Shown here: one piece after another, positions 1-7,697 of the stretch
How the letters are laid out: each line of letters begins with the position of its first letter
Position numbering within the stretch: the stretch's first letter is position 1
Assembly: GCA_040756995.1 (NCBI GenBank)
Contig: JBFLYK010000040.1
Span: forward strand, 1-54,872
Source: BP-133 sp040756995
GTDB taxonomy: Bacteria; Actinomycetota; Acidimicrobiia; IMCC26256; BP-133
DNA length: 54,872 nt
Direction: 5' to 3'
Program-made: the position numbers and the translations under genes
Notes under the pieces: generated by a model
Database searches by the model: none
What the model saw: only the letters and a program-made list of their open reading frames with translations
What the model was told of the DNA's origin: nothing

Positions 1-234
1 CGCCGCTTTCGCCGGGGCCTTGGCCGGTTTGGCCGGAGCCTTCGCCGGCCGGGCGGTGCCCTTGGCCGGGGCCTTGGCGGGGGCCTTGCCCGCCGGACGC
101 CCGAGAGCGGCGAGGACGAGGTTGCGGCTGGTGTCGAGGGCGGCGAGTACGTCTTCGGCGTCGGCGAACTCCCGCCGCAGCACCAGGCTGAAGCGCTTCA
201 GCACCTCGAGATCGACGAGTCGGACATCAGCCAC
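1..234 (-). CDS. Unknown protein with Lys/Ala/Pro-rich tail (partial, 3' end off window)
   Basis: The minus strand from a GTG at 234 reads about 78 codons without a stop to the window edge. The first 45 residues form a compact, probably helical segment (ADVRLVDLEVLKRFSLVLRR and onward). After it comes a low-complexity run of PAK/APAK units rich in lysine, alanine and proline. Such tails resemble those of actinobacterial histone-like or DNA/RNA-binding proteins, but nothing seen fixes a function. The gene diverges from the membrane protein gene beginning near 246. The plus-strand frame over the same bases is an Ala/Gly-rich shadow. Confidence 0.6.
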   Translation of the reverse strand, partial: MADVRLVDLEVLKRFSLVLRREFADAEDVLAALDTSRNLVLAALGRPAGKAPAKAPAKGTARPAKAPAKPAKAPAKAA

Positions 235-245
235 AGGCGCTCCCG

Positions 246-1193
246 GTGCAGAAGGGTTTACAAACTGCCGTCGGTAGTATATGGGCCACCATCCGCGCTC
301 CCCGGGAGTCTCCCCTGCTCGTCCGGCTCCAACCTGTGGCCTGGGCGTCACTGGTCATCACCGCCGGGCCAGCTGCCGCCGATGCCGTCGACTCGTGGTC
401 CAGCGCGCCCCGGGCCGTGGCCAGCCTGCTGCTGTGGGCCACGTGGGCGGCGGCCCTCCTGGCTTCGTTCGCCCCCCGGCCGCTGGGCCTGACGCTCCTG
501 CGGGTGGCCGCGCCGGTGGCGGTGGTGCTGGCCGTGGCCGCCGTGCCCGCCACCGGCGCAGCCGAGGGGCTGGCCGCGGTGGCCGGCACGGCCGTCGCCG
601 CCTGGCTGGCGTTCACACCGGCCGTCGGCTACCGGTTCGTGAACGGCGCCGCCTACGGCGAGGAGCGGCGCTACCCGCTGCGGGTGCCCCCGGCGCTGCT
701 GCTCGGCCCCCTCCCGCTGGCCGTCGCCCTGCTGGCCGCCGGCGTGGCGGCCGGCCCCTTGCTGCTGGCCGATGAGCGCTGGGTGGCCGGGGCGACCGCC
801 CTGGCCCTGGCCGTGCCCGTCGTCCGGACCGCCGCCCGGTCGGTCTACGCCCTGTCCCAGCGGTGGGCGGTGCTGGTGCCGGCCGGCATCGTCCTCAAAG
901 ACCCGCTGACGCTGGTCGACCCGGTGCTCTTCCCCCGGGAGCGGATCGCCTCCCTGCGCCCGCTGCCGTTTCCCACCGCCCCCGCCGACGACATCCTCGA
1001 CCTGCGCCTGGGGGCGGTGGCCGGTTCCCTGGTTCTGGAACTGACCGACGAGGCGCAGCTGTTCCGGGTCCTCGGCCGGCAGCGGGGCGGTGAAGCGGTC
1101 AAGGCCCGCCGCCTGGCCTTCTCCCCCCGCCAGCCCGACGCCCTCCTGACCGAAGCCGCCACCCGCCGCAAACCGCGGGGCTCGGTGCTCTGA
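246..1193 (+). CDS. Conserved-type polytopic membrane protein of unknown function
   Basis: This is an approximately 315-residue protein. Its first two thirds contain about six hydrophobic segments (for example VASLLLWATWAAALLASF and ALLLGPLPLAVALLAAGVAA). A soluble C-terminal domain of about 100 residues follows, with alternating beta-like segments (DDILDLRLGAVAGSLVLEL) and a basic end. I do not recognise the family. The start is uncertain: a GTG at 246 opens the frame, but an AT-rich TTTACA...TATATG stretch at 257-283 looks like a promoter, so translation may begin at a GTG about 30 codons further in. It diverges from the Lys-rich protein and converges with mnmA. Confidence 0.65.
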   Translation: MQKGLQTAVGSIWATIRAPRESPLLVRLQPVAWASLVITAGPAAADAVDSWSSAPRAVASLLLWATWAAALLASFAPRPLGLTLLRVAAPVAVVLAVAAVPATGAAEGLAAVAGTAVAAWLAFTPAVGYRFVNGAAYGEERRYPLRVPPALLLGPLPLAVALLAAGVAAGPLLLADERWVAGATALALAVPVVRTAARSVYALSQRWAVLVPAGIVLKDPLTLVDPVLFPRERIASLRPLPFPTAPADDILDLRLGAVAGSLVLELTDEAQLFRVLGRQRGGEAVKARRLAFSPRQPDALLTEAATRRKPRGSVL

Positions 1194-1224
1194 CCGTCGC
1201 AGGCCGCCGAAGCAGCGGGACGGG

Positions 1225-2238
1225 CTAGCAGGCGATGCCGCCGCCGAGCAGCGTGTCGCCGCGGTAGAGGGCCACGACCTGGCCCGGTGCCACCCGGGGC
1301 TGGGGACGGGCGAAGCGCACGACGTCGCCTTCGAGGCGGCCCTCGAACGGGGTGGCGTGGGCCCGGGCCTGCACCAGCACGGTCTCGGTCGCCGGCGGCG
1401 GCTCTCCGGCCACGAACGTCAGACCGCTGACGCGCACCTCGTCGCGCTGCAGGTCGTCCAGCGGCCCGACCGTCACGACGCCGCGGCCGGCGTCGACATC
1501 GACGACGTACCGGCGCTCGCCGGCGGCCACACCGAGCCCCCGCCGCTGGCCGATCGTGAACGCCGCCGCGCCGTCGTGGTGGCCGAGCACCCGGCCGCCC
1601 TCGTCGACGATCTCACCGGGCCGCATCACGCCCCGGGCGGCCAGGAACCGCTCCCGTCCGCCCTTGGTGATGAAGCAGACCTCCATGCTCTCGGCCTTGT
1701 CGGCCGTGCGCAGCCCGAGGGCAGCGGCCTCGGCCCGCACCTCCGCCTTCGTCATCTCCCCCACCGGGAGCCGGAGCCGGGACAGTTCCGACTGCGTGAG
1801 CATGTAGAGGACGTACGACTGATCCTTGGCCCGGTCGCGGCCCCGGACGAGTGTGCCGCCGACGACCCGGGCGTGGTGGCCGGTGGCCACGGCGTCGAAT
1901 CCGGTCGCCTCGGCCCGCTCCAGGAGCCGGCCGAACTTGATCGACCGGTTGCACTCGACGCAGGGATTGGGCGTCAGTCCGGCGGCGTGGGCGTCGACGT
2001 ACGGGCGGACCACGGTGGCGTCGAAGTCGTCGGCGAAGTTGAACGTGTAGTGCGGAATGCCGAGCTGGGCGGCGACCCGGCGGGCGTCCTCCACGTCGGA
2101 CACGCTGCAACAGCCGGAGTCGGACTCGCCGCCCCACAACTTGAGCGTCACACCGGTGACGTCGTGCCCTTCGGCGAGGAGCCGGGCGGCGGCCACCGAC
2201 GAATCGACGCCGCCACTCATGGCGACGAGCACCCGCAT
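1225..2238 (-). CDS. mnmA: tRNA-specific 2-thiouridylase MnmA
   Basis: This enzyme uses ATP and a persulfide sulfur relay to make 2-thiouridine at the wobble base (U34) of tRNAs for Lys, Glu and Gln, in the cytoplasm. The N-terminal PP-loop SGGVDSSVAA is at about residues 8-17. The two catalytic cysteines lie in the expected contexts, NPCVECNRSIKF and MEVCFI. A C-terminal beta-barrel follows (AFTIGQRRGLGV, YVVDVDAGRGVVTVGP). The length of 337 aa is usual for actinobacterial MnmA. Its ATG lies 2 bp after the stop of the cysteine desulfurase gene, so the sulfur donor and the thiolase are co-transcribed. Confidence 0.95.
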   Translation of the reverse strand: MRVLVAMSGGVDSSVAAARLLAEGHDVTGVTLKLWGGESDSGCCSVSDVEDARRVAAQLGIPHYTFNFADDFDATVVRPYVDAHAAGLTPNPCVECNRSIKFGRLLERAEATGFDAVATGHHARVVGGTLVRGRDRAKDQSYVLYMLTQSELSRLRLPVGEMTKAEVRAEAAALGLRTADKAESMEVCFITKGGRERFLAARGVMRPGEIVDEGGRVLGHHDGAAAFTIGQRRGLGVAAGERRYVVDVDAGRGVVTVGPLDDLQRDEVRVSGLTFVAGEPPPATETVLVQARAHATPFEGRLEGDVVRFARPQPRVAPGQVVALYRGDTLLGGGIAC

Positions 2239-2240
2239 GG

Positions 2241-3425
2241 TCAGCCCCGGGCCGGGACCCGCCGGCCGGAGGACCGTCCGGCCAGGCGATCGATCCCGGC
2301 CGTGATCACCCCGACCGCCTCGTCGATTTCGGCCTCGGTGGTCGGCCAGCCCAACGTCAGGCGCACCGACGACCGGGCGAGATCGACCGGCAGGCCCATG
2401 GCCGCCAGCACGTGGGACGGCTCGAGTGCCCCGGAGGCGCAGGACGAGCCGGCCGATGCGCAGACCCCGTCCCGGTCGAGCAGGAGCAGCAGCGCCTCGG
2501 CCTCGACGCCCGGGAAGGCCATATGACAGTTGTTGACGAGCTTGGTGGCCGGGTCGCCATTGATGCGGACGGCGCCGTCAGGGAGCCCGGCGGTGATCCC
2601 GGCCACCAGCCGGTCCCGCAGGGCGCCGACCCGGGGGGCCTCCTCGGGGCGCCGGGCGACGGTGGCGGTGAGGGCGGCGGCCATCCCGACGATGCCGGCC
2701 ACGTTGTGGGTGCCCGAGCGCAGGTCGCGCTCCTGGCCGCCGCCGTCGATGACGGGGACGAGCCGGGCGCCCTGGCGCACCACGAGCGCCCCCACCCCCT
2801 TGGGACCGCCGAACTTGTGGGCCGAGATGGCGATGAGTGCGGCGTCGGCCGCCGTGGCGGCGACATCGAGCCAGGCGGCGGCCTGCACGGCATCGGTGTG
2901 GAGCACCGCCCGCGGCGCCCGTTCCGCCACCACGGCGGCCACCGCCGCCAGCGGCTGCACCGTCCCGACCTCGTTGTTGGCCAGCATCACCGACACCACC
3001 GTGGTGCGGTCGTCGAGGGCGGCGGCCAGGGCGTCGAGGTCGACGACGCCATCGGCGTCCACCGCCACCTTGGTCACCCGGAATCCCTCCCGGGCCAGCC
3101 GGTCGCAGCTGTGGAGAACGGCGTGGTGCTCGATGGCGGTGGTGACGATCCCGTCTCCCAAGCCGCGGTCGCGGGCCGAACGGGCGGCGCCCTTGATGGC
3201 CAGGTTGTCGGCCTCGGTGCCGCCGCCGGTGAAGACGATCTCCGCCGGCTTGGCGCCCAGCGCCGCCGCCACCTGCTCCCGGGCCTCCTCGATGGCCGTC
3301 TTCGCCACCCGGGCCTGGGCGTGCTGACCCGACGGGTTCCCGAACGAACCCTGGAGGAAGGGCAGCATCGCCTCCAGCGCCTCAGGGCGCAGCGGCGTGG
3401 TGGCGGCGTGATCGAGGTACGGCAC
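2241..3425 (-). CDS. Cysteine desulfurase (NifS/IscS family)
   Basis: This PLP-dependent enzyme releases sulfur from cysteine as a protein-bound persulfide. The 394-aa protein starts with YLDHAATTPLRPEAL. It carries the PLP-lysine motif SAHKFGGPKG and the substrate loop with the active cysteine, ASAGSSCASGALEPSHVL. The conserved RSGTHNVAGIVG segment is also present. It immediately precedes mnmA (2-bp gap), which points to tRNA thiolation as at least one destination of its sulfur. A role in Fe-S assembly cannot be excluded. A 49-bp gap separates its start from the upstream CoA-ligase-like gene on the same strand. Confidence 0.93.
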   Translation of the reverse strand: MPYLDHAATTPLRPEALEAMLPFLQGSFGNPSGQHAQARVAKTAIEEAREQVAAALGAKPAEIVFTGGGTEADNLAIKGAARSARDRGLGDGIVTTAIEHHAVLHSCDRLAREGFRVTKVAVDADGVVDLDALAAALDDRTTVVSVMLANNEVGTVQPLAAVAAVVAERAPRAVLHTDAVQAAAWLDVAATAADAALIAISAHKFGGPKGVGALVVRQGARLVPVIDGGGQERDLRSGTHNVAGIVGMAAALTATVARRPEEAPRVGALRDRLVAGITAGLPDGAVRINGDPATKLVNNCHMAFPGVEAEALLLLLDRDGVCASAGSSCASGALEPSHVLAAMGLPVDLARSSVRLTLGWPTTEAEIDEAVGVITAGIDRLAGRSSGRRVPARG

Positions 3426-3474
3426 GACCCCGATTGTACGGGCGGCGCCGCCGGCGGCCGTCTGGGACGGCCGG

Positions 3475-4911
3475 CTAGCGGAGATCGACGACGGCGCCGT
3501 CGCGCCGGCGGCGCTCGGCGATCTGCTCCGGCCGCTGGACGACGTACTGCGTGGCCGACAGCGTCAGGTCGAGCTCCCGGAACAGCGGCCCCAGGCGGTC
3601 GACCCCGGCGGGGGCCACGAAGACGATGAGCTCGTCGACGCCCTCCACCCGCCGGTACTCCGCCTGCCAGGCGGCCACGCCGGGGTGCTCGTCGAGGACG
3701 TTGAGCGCTTCGAGGTCGAGCGGGACGAGCACCTGCACCTCGTCCTCTTCCTCCTCCGGGAGGCCCGGTGGCTGCCCGAAGACGGCCTCGGCGGCGGTGG
3801 GACGGGCCGCCCGGGGAACGGCGGTCGCGCCGGTGCCCAGCGCCCAGGCCGGCGCCGGGCGACGGGCGGTGGAGGCCGACGACACGGTGATGCGGGGCCC
3901 GATGCGGCCGCAGTTCTCGCAGGCGACGTCGTCGATCGTGCCGGACACGCCCGTCCGCAGCCGGGCGAAGACGGTGCCGTGCCACGCCAGCGACGTCCAG
4001 GCGATCTCCCCGTCGGGCAGCACCTCGAGCCACTCGAGATCGGGATAGGTGTGGAAGTAGCGGCCGCCCCGGCATTCGCTCCACAGCGCCCGCACCCCGG
4101 CCGGGGCCCAGGCCACGACGACCTCGATGCCCTGTTCGCCCACCTCCTGGCCCAGCGTCCGCAGGGCGTTGCGGTCGGTCTCGTCGAGCAGCGATCCGAG
4201 AACGAGCAGCGTGCGCAGGCCTTGGATCCGGTGGTTCCCGGCCTGGAGCGATTCGAGGGCCATCTCGAGGGCGTCGGGCGGGCCGGCCAGCACGGTGGGG
4301 GCGGCGGCGGCGATGCGGTCGCCTGACACCTCGGGGCTGAAATGGACGGCCGACAGACCGGCGCTGCGGGCGCCGTCGACCAGCTGCCAGAACTCCAGCG
4401 ACGGCCCGGGCGGGGTGACGTCCACGATGGCGTCGTCGCGGGTGAGACCGGCCAGGTGGAGGATCCGCCGCCCGGCTTCACAGAGCCGTTCGACGTCCTC
4501 CGCCGAGTAGCCGATGGGGACGTCGCCGTCGAAATGCCAGTGGATCGGCTTGTAGGCGGGGTCGATGAGGTCGCGGTTGACCTGCGACACCTTGCCCCGG
4601 AACTTGGCCCGGGTGATGGCCCCCACCAGACGCCGTTCGCCGAAGCGGATGATGGCCCGCTCGGTGGGCCGCAGTACGAAGGCCACCGGCTCGGAGGTCA
4701 CGTCGCTCCAGCGGGTGGGCTCCAGCTTGGTCAGATCGTCGAAGCCCGTGATGTTGCGGGGGGCGATTCCGGCGCTGTCGAACCGCCGCCGGTAGGCCGG
4801 GGAGTACGGGTAGAGATGATGGGCGACGTACTCCCGGAGCTGCTCCTCCTGCTCCTTCAGACGGACCTTGGGCTTCTCGTGATCCCACTGCACAACCGCC
4901 ACGTTAGCCAA
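3475..4911 (-). CDS. Phenylacetate-CoA ligase (PaaK)-like protein
   Basis: This 478-residue protein resembles PaaK-type adenylate-forming enzymes. The N-terminus has the family-like EEQLREYVAHHLYPYSPAYRRRF followed by FDDLTKLEPTRWSDV. The centre contains a CENCGRIGPRITV segment, as in PaaK relatives that carry a CxxC. The C-terminal part looks like the small ligase subdomain. The usual glycine-rich nucleotide-binding signature is not obvious, so the reaction and substrate are uncertain. The frame opens at a TTG (4911), with a GTG three codons later; a GGGAGA lies just upstream. A divergent promoter region (4918-4977) separates it from the small plus-strand gene. Confidence 0.7.
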   Translation of the reverse strand: MANVAVVQWDHEKPKVRLKEQEEQLREYVAHHLYPYSPAYRRRFDSAGIAPRNITGFDDLTKLEPTRWSDVTSEPVAFVLRPTERAIIRFGERRLVGAITRAKFRGKVSQVNRDLIDPAYKPIHWHFDGDVPIGYSAEDVERLCEAGRRILHLAGLTRDDAIVDVTPPGPSLEFWQLVDGARSAGLSAVHFSPEVSGDRIAAAAPTVLAGPPDALEMALESLQAGNHRIQGLRTLLVLGSLLDETDRNALRTLGQEVGEQGIEVVVAWAPAGVRALWSECRGGRYFHTYPDLEWLEVLPDGEIAWTSLAWHGTVFARLRTGVSGTIDDVACENCGRIGPRITVSSASTARRPAPAWALGTGATAVPRAARPTAAEAVFGQPPGLPEEEEDEVQVLVPLDLEALNVLDEHPGVAAWQAEYRRVEGVDELIVFVAPAGVDRLGPLFRELDLTLSATQYVVQRPEQIAERRRRDGAVVDLR

Positions 4912-4977
4912 GCAGGGTCTCCCACCCAGTTATACGGGCCGGTCATAACTGTCACACCTCGCGGGGATACTGCTCCC
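4912..4977. promoter_or_regulatory. Divergent promoter region
   Basis: On the plus strand, GATACT (4966-4971) ends 6 bp before the ATG at 4978, the arrangement of a leaderless -10 element. On the minus strand, TATAAC (complement of 4929-4934) lies 16 bp downstream of a TGTGAC segment and about 17 bp upstream of the minus gene start. Both are read by eye against the sigma-70 consensus. Confidence 0.45.
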
Positions 4978-5145
4978 ATGACCACGCAGCTGCGACTCAT
5001 CGACGGGGGCGACCGCCGGCCCTGGCGCCTCGATTCCCGCACCCGGGCCATTGGCCGCCGCGGCGTGGCCCTCGCCCGACGGGAGCTCGAACGAGCCCGC
5101 CCGTCCGTCCCCGACCGGCCCCTCGAGCAGCGCCGGGCCGGCTGA
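4978..5145 (+). CDS. Small basic protein of unknown function (55 aa)
   Basis: A short reading frame runs from the ATG at 4978 to a TGA at 5143-5145. Its product begins MTTQLRLIDGGDRRPWRLD and has a basic, arginine-rich second half (GRRGVALARRELERARPSV). A -10-like GATACT directly upstream and the lack of a ribosome-binding site suggest a leaderless mRNA. The frame converges with the mutase gene with a 5-bp gap between stops. The well-formed promoter and amino-acid composition make it credible, but I do not recognise the family. Confidence 0.55.
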   Translation: MTTQLRLIDGGDRRPWRLDSRTRAIGRRGVALARRELERARPSVPDRPLEQRRAG

Positions 5146-5150
5146 TCGTC

Positions 5151-6725
5151 TCAGCGCGACGGGCGGTAGTCCCCGAACTCCTCCCGCAGCACGTCGCTCA
5201 CTTCCCCGAGCGTGGCCAGGCGCTTGAGCGCCTCCCGCATCGGCACCAGCAGATTCTGGGTGCCACGGGCCGCGGCCCGCACGTCCTCCAGAGCCGCCTT
5301 GACGGCGAGGGTGTCGCGGCGGGCCCGCAGCTCGGCCAGTCGCTGGGCCTGGTTGCGCTCCAGGGCCGGATCGATCGGGAACACCTCGGTGGGTAGCGCC
5401 TCGTCCTCGGTGAAGCGGTTCACGCTCACGATGACCTTGCGGCCCTCGTCGACGGCCTTCGTCCACTCGTAGGAGGCCCGCTCGATCTCGTCCTGCAGGA
5501 AGCCGGCCTCGATGGCCGGGACCGACCCGCCCATCTCGTCGATCTTCTCGATGTAGCGCCAGGCGGCCGCCTCGACCTCATCGGTCAGTGACTCGACGAA
5601 GTACGACCCGCCGAGCGGGTCGGCCGTCGACGTGACGCCCGACTCGAAGCCGATGATCTGCTGCGTCCGCAGGGCGATCTTGGCCGCCCGCTCGGTCGGC
5701 AGGCCCAGGGCCTCGTCGTAGCTGTTGGTGTGCAACGACTGCGTGCCGCCCAGCACGGCGGCCAGCGCCTGGAGGGTGACGCGGGCGACGTTGTTCTCCG
5801 GTTGCTGGGCGGTGAGCGTCGACCCGCCGGTCTGGGTGTGGAACCGCAGCAGCTTCGACCGTTCGTCCTGCGCCCCGAAACGCTCGGTCATGATCCGGTA
5901 CCACATGCGCCGGGCGGCCCGGAACTTGGCCACCTCTTCGAAGAAGTTGTTGTGGGCGTTGAAGAAGAACGACAGGCGGGGGGCGAACTCGTCGACGGCG
6001 AGACCGGCGTCGATGGCCGCCTGCACGTAGGCGATGGCGTTGGAGAGCGTGAAGGCGATCTCCTGGACGGCCGTCGAGCCGGCCTCCCGGATGTGGTAGC
6101 CGGAGATCGAGATCGTGTTCCAGCGCGGGATGTGCTCTTTGCAGTAGGCGAAGATGTCGGTGATGATCCGCATCGACGGCCGGGGCGGGTAGATGTACGT
6201 CCCCCGGGCGATGTACTCCTTCAGCAGGTCGTTCTGGATCGTCCCGCCGATCCGCTCCGACGGCACGCCCTGCTTCTCGGCCACCAGTTCGTAGAGCAGC
6301 AGGAGGATGGCGGCCGTCGAGTTGATCGTCATCGAGGTGGTGACCTCGGCCAGCGGAATCCCGGCCAGGAGCCGCTCCATGTCGTCGAGCGAGTCGATGG
6401 CCACGCCGACCTTTCCGACCTCCCCTTCCGCCCGGGGATGGTCGGAGTCGTACCCCATCTGGGTCGGCAGGTCGAAGGCGCACGACAGCCCGGTCTGACC
6501 GGCCTTGAGGAGGTAGTGGAACCGCTGGTTGGTCTCGTCGGCGGTCCCGAACCCGGAGTACTGGCGCATCGTCCAGCGCCGCTTCCGGTACATCTCCTCG
6601 TACACGCCCCGGGTGTAGGGCGCGGCCCCGGGCCGGCCGAGCCGCTCGCCGAGCCCCTCGGCCAGATCCTCCGCCGTGTAGACGGGGCGGATCTCGATGC
6701 CAGAATCCGTCTGGTGTTCCTCCAT
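5151..6725 (-). CDS. Methylmalonyl-CoA mutase, large subunit (no B12 domain)
   Basis: This is the catalytic TIM-barrel subunit of a B12-dependent acyl-CoA mutase. At 524 aa it has only the substrate-binding barrel; the cobalamin domain must be a separate small subunit encoded elsewhere. Hallmarks are TMRQYSGFGTADETNQRF, CAFDLPTQMGYDSDHP, TIQNDLLKEYIARGTYIYPP and NTISISGYHIREAGS. By spacing, Tyr56, Arg174 and His211 coincide with Tyr89, Arg207 and His244 of the Propionibacterium enzyme (118 and 37 residues apart in both). That favours methylmalonyl-CoA over isobutyryl-CoA, where Phe and Gln occupy the first two positions. Its ATG abuts the divergent kelch gene. Confidence 0.9.
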   Translation of the reverse strand: MEEHQTDSGIEIRPVYTAEDLAEGLGERLGRPGAAPYTRGVYEEMYRKRRWTMRQYSGFGTADETNQRFHYLLKAGQTGLSCAFDLPTQMGYDSDHPRAEGEVGKVGVAIDSLDDMERLLAGIPLAEVTTSMTINSTAAILLLLYELVAEKQGVPSERIGGTIQNDLLKEYIARGTYIYPPRPSMRIITDIFAYCKEHIPRWNTISISGYHIREAGSTAVQEIAFTLSNAIAYVQAAIDAGLAVDEFAPRLSFFFNAHNNFFEEVAKFRAARRMWYRIMTERFGAQDERSKLLRFHTQTGGSTLTAQQPENNVARVTLQALAAVLGGTQSLHTNSYDEALGLPTERAAKIALRTQQIIGFESGVTSTADPLGGSYFVESLTDEVEAAAWRYIEKIDEMGGSVPAIEAGFLQDEIERASYEWTKAVDEGRKVIVSVNRFTEDEALPTEVFPIDPALERNQAQRLAELRARRDTLAVKAALEDVRAAARGTQNLLVPMREALKRLATLGEVSDVLREEFGDYRPSR

Positions 6726-6731
6726 GTGCGA

Positions 6732-7697
6732 ATGCTACGGCGGGCCGGCGCCGGCTCGCTCCTCGTCGCCCTGATGGTCCTGGCGGTGGCGGCCGCTTGC
6801 GGCTCGGATGGCGGCGGCGACGTTCGGCCGAGCCCGTCGCAGTCGCGGGCGGCGTTGCCGCCACCGCAGCGGACCGAAGTGACCGGCGCCTACTGGGACG
6901 GCAAGATCGTCGTCGTCGCCGGTCTCCTCCGGGACGACACGCCCAGCGCCCAGGTCGACTTCTACGACCCGGGCACCGACCGCTGGAGTCCCGGCCCCCG
7001 CCTGCCGTTGCCGTTGCACCACACCGCGGCCGGCGTCCTCGGCGACCGTCTCTACGTGGTGGGCGGCTACACCGGGACGGCCGGCAACTGGCGCCCGGTG
7101 ACCGACGTCCACAGCCTCGGCCCCGGCGAGACGCAGTGGCGGGCCGAGCCGCCGCTGTCCGGCCCCCGCGGTGCCCTGGCGGTGGCCGCCCTCGACGACG
7201 CGCTCGTGGCGGTCGGCGGCGTCGGGAACGGCCCGGAGGTCGTCACCGAGGTTCTGCGCCGGGGATCATCGAGCTGGGAGCGCGGTCCGGACCTTCCCAA
7301 CCCCAGCGAGCATCTGGCGGCCACCGCCGCCGGCGGACGGGCCTATTCGATCGCCGGCCGGTACCGCAGCCTGGAGGGCAACCTCGACACGGTCTACTCC
7401 TTCGCTCCCGGGGAGCGGCAGTGGCGCCGCGAGCCGCGCCTCCGCCGGTCCCGGGGCGGGATCGGCGCCGCCGCTCCGGGCGGCCGCCCCTGCGTGGCCG
7501 GCGGCGAAGCGCCCGATGGCACCATCGCCTCGGTGGAGTGCCTCGTCAAAGGGCGCTGGCAGGAGATGGGGACCCTGGCCGTCCCCCGCCACGGAGTGGC
7601 CGTCGTGGCCGTCGGAGGAACCCTCCACGTGATCGGTGGCGGCCCCAAGCCGGGGCTGTTCGTGAGCGACAGCCACGAAGCCTTCGAGCTGTTCTAA
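6732..7697 (+). CDS. Kelch-type beta-propeller lipoprotein
   Basis: This is an approximately 321-residue exported protein. The signal peptide ends in a lipobox (LVALMVLAVAAACGS), so it is probably tethered to the outer face of the membrane. The mature part has about five kelch-like blades, seen as repeated GDRLYVVGGY, DDALVAVGGV and GGTLHVIGGG strands. Each alternates with segments such as DPGTDRWSPGPRLPLPLHH. The ligand is unknown. The ATG at 6732 or a GTG at 6726 could start it; either way the 5' end abuts the mutase start on the other strand. Its stop overlaps the stop of the next, convergent gene. Confidence 0.8.
   Translation: MLRRAGAGSLLVALMVLAVAAACGSDGGGDVRPSPSQSRAALPPPQRTEVTGAYWDGKIVVVAGLLRDDTPSAQVDFYDPGTDRWSPGPRLPLPLHHTAAGVLGDRLYVVGGYTGTAGNWRPVTDVHSLGPGETQWRAEPPLSGPRGALAVAALDDALVAVGGVGNGPEVVTEVLRRGSSSWERGPDLPNPSEHLAATAAGGRAYSIAGRYRSLEGNLDTVYSFAPGERQWRREPRLRRSRGGIGAAAPGGRPCVAGGEAPDGTIASVECLVKGRWQEMGTLAVPRHGVAVVAVGGTLHVIGGGPKPGLFVSDSHEAFELF

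Noticed and set aside
1357..2526. Long plus-strand open frames over mnmA and the cysteine desulfurase gene
   Set aside because: They are antisense frames kept open by high GC; the minus-strand products carry clear family motifs while these have biased, motif-free sequence. The same holds for long antisense frames over 2412-3629, 18861-20153, 21683-24385, 45500-47716 and 48206-52042.
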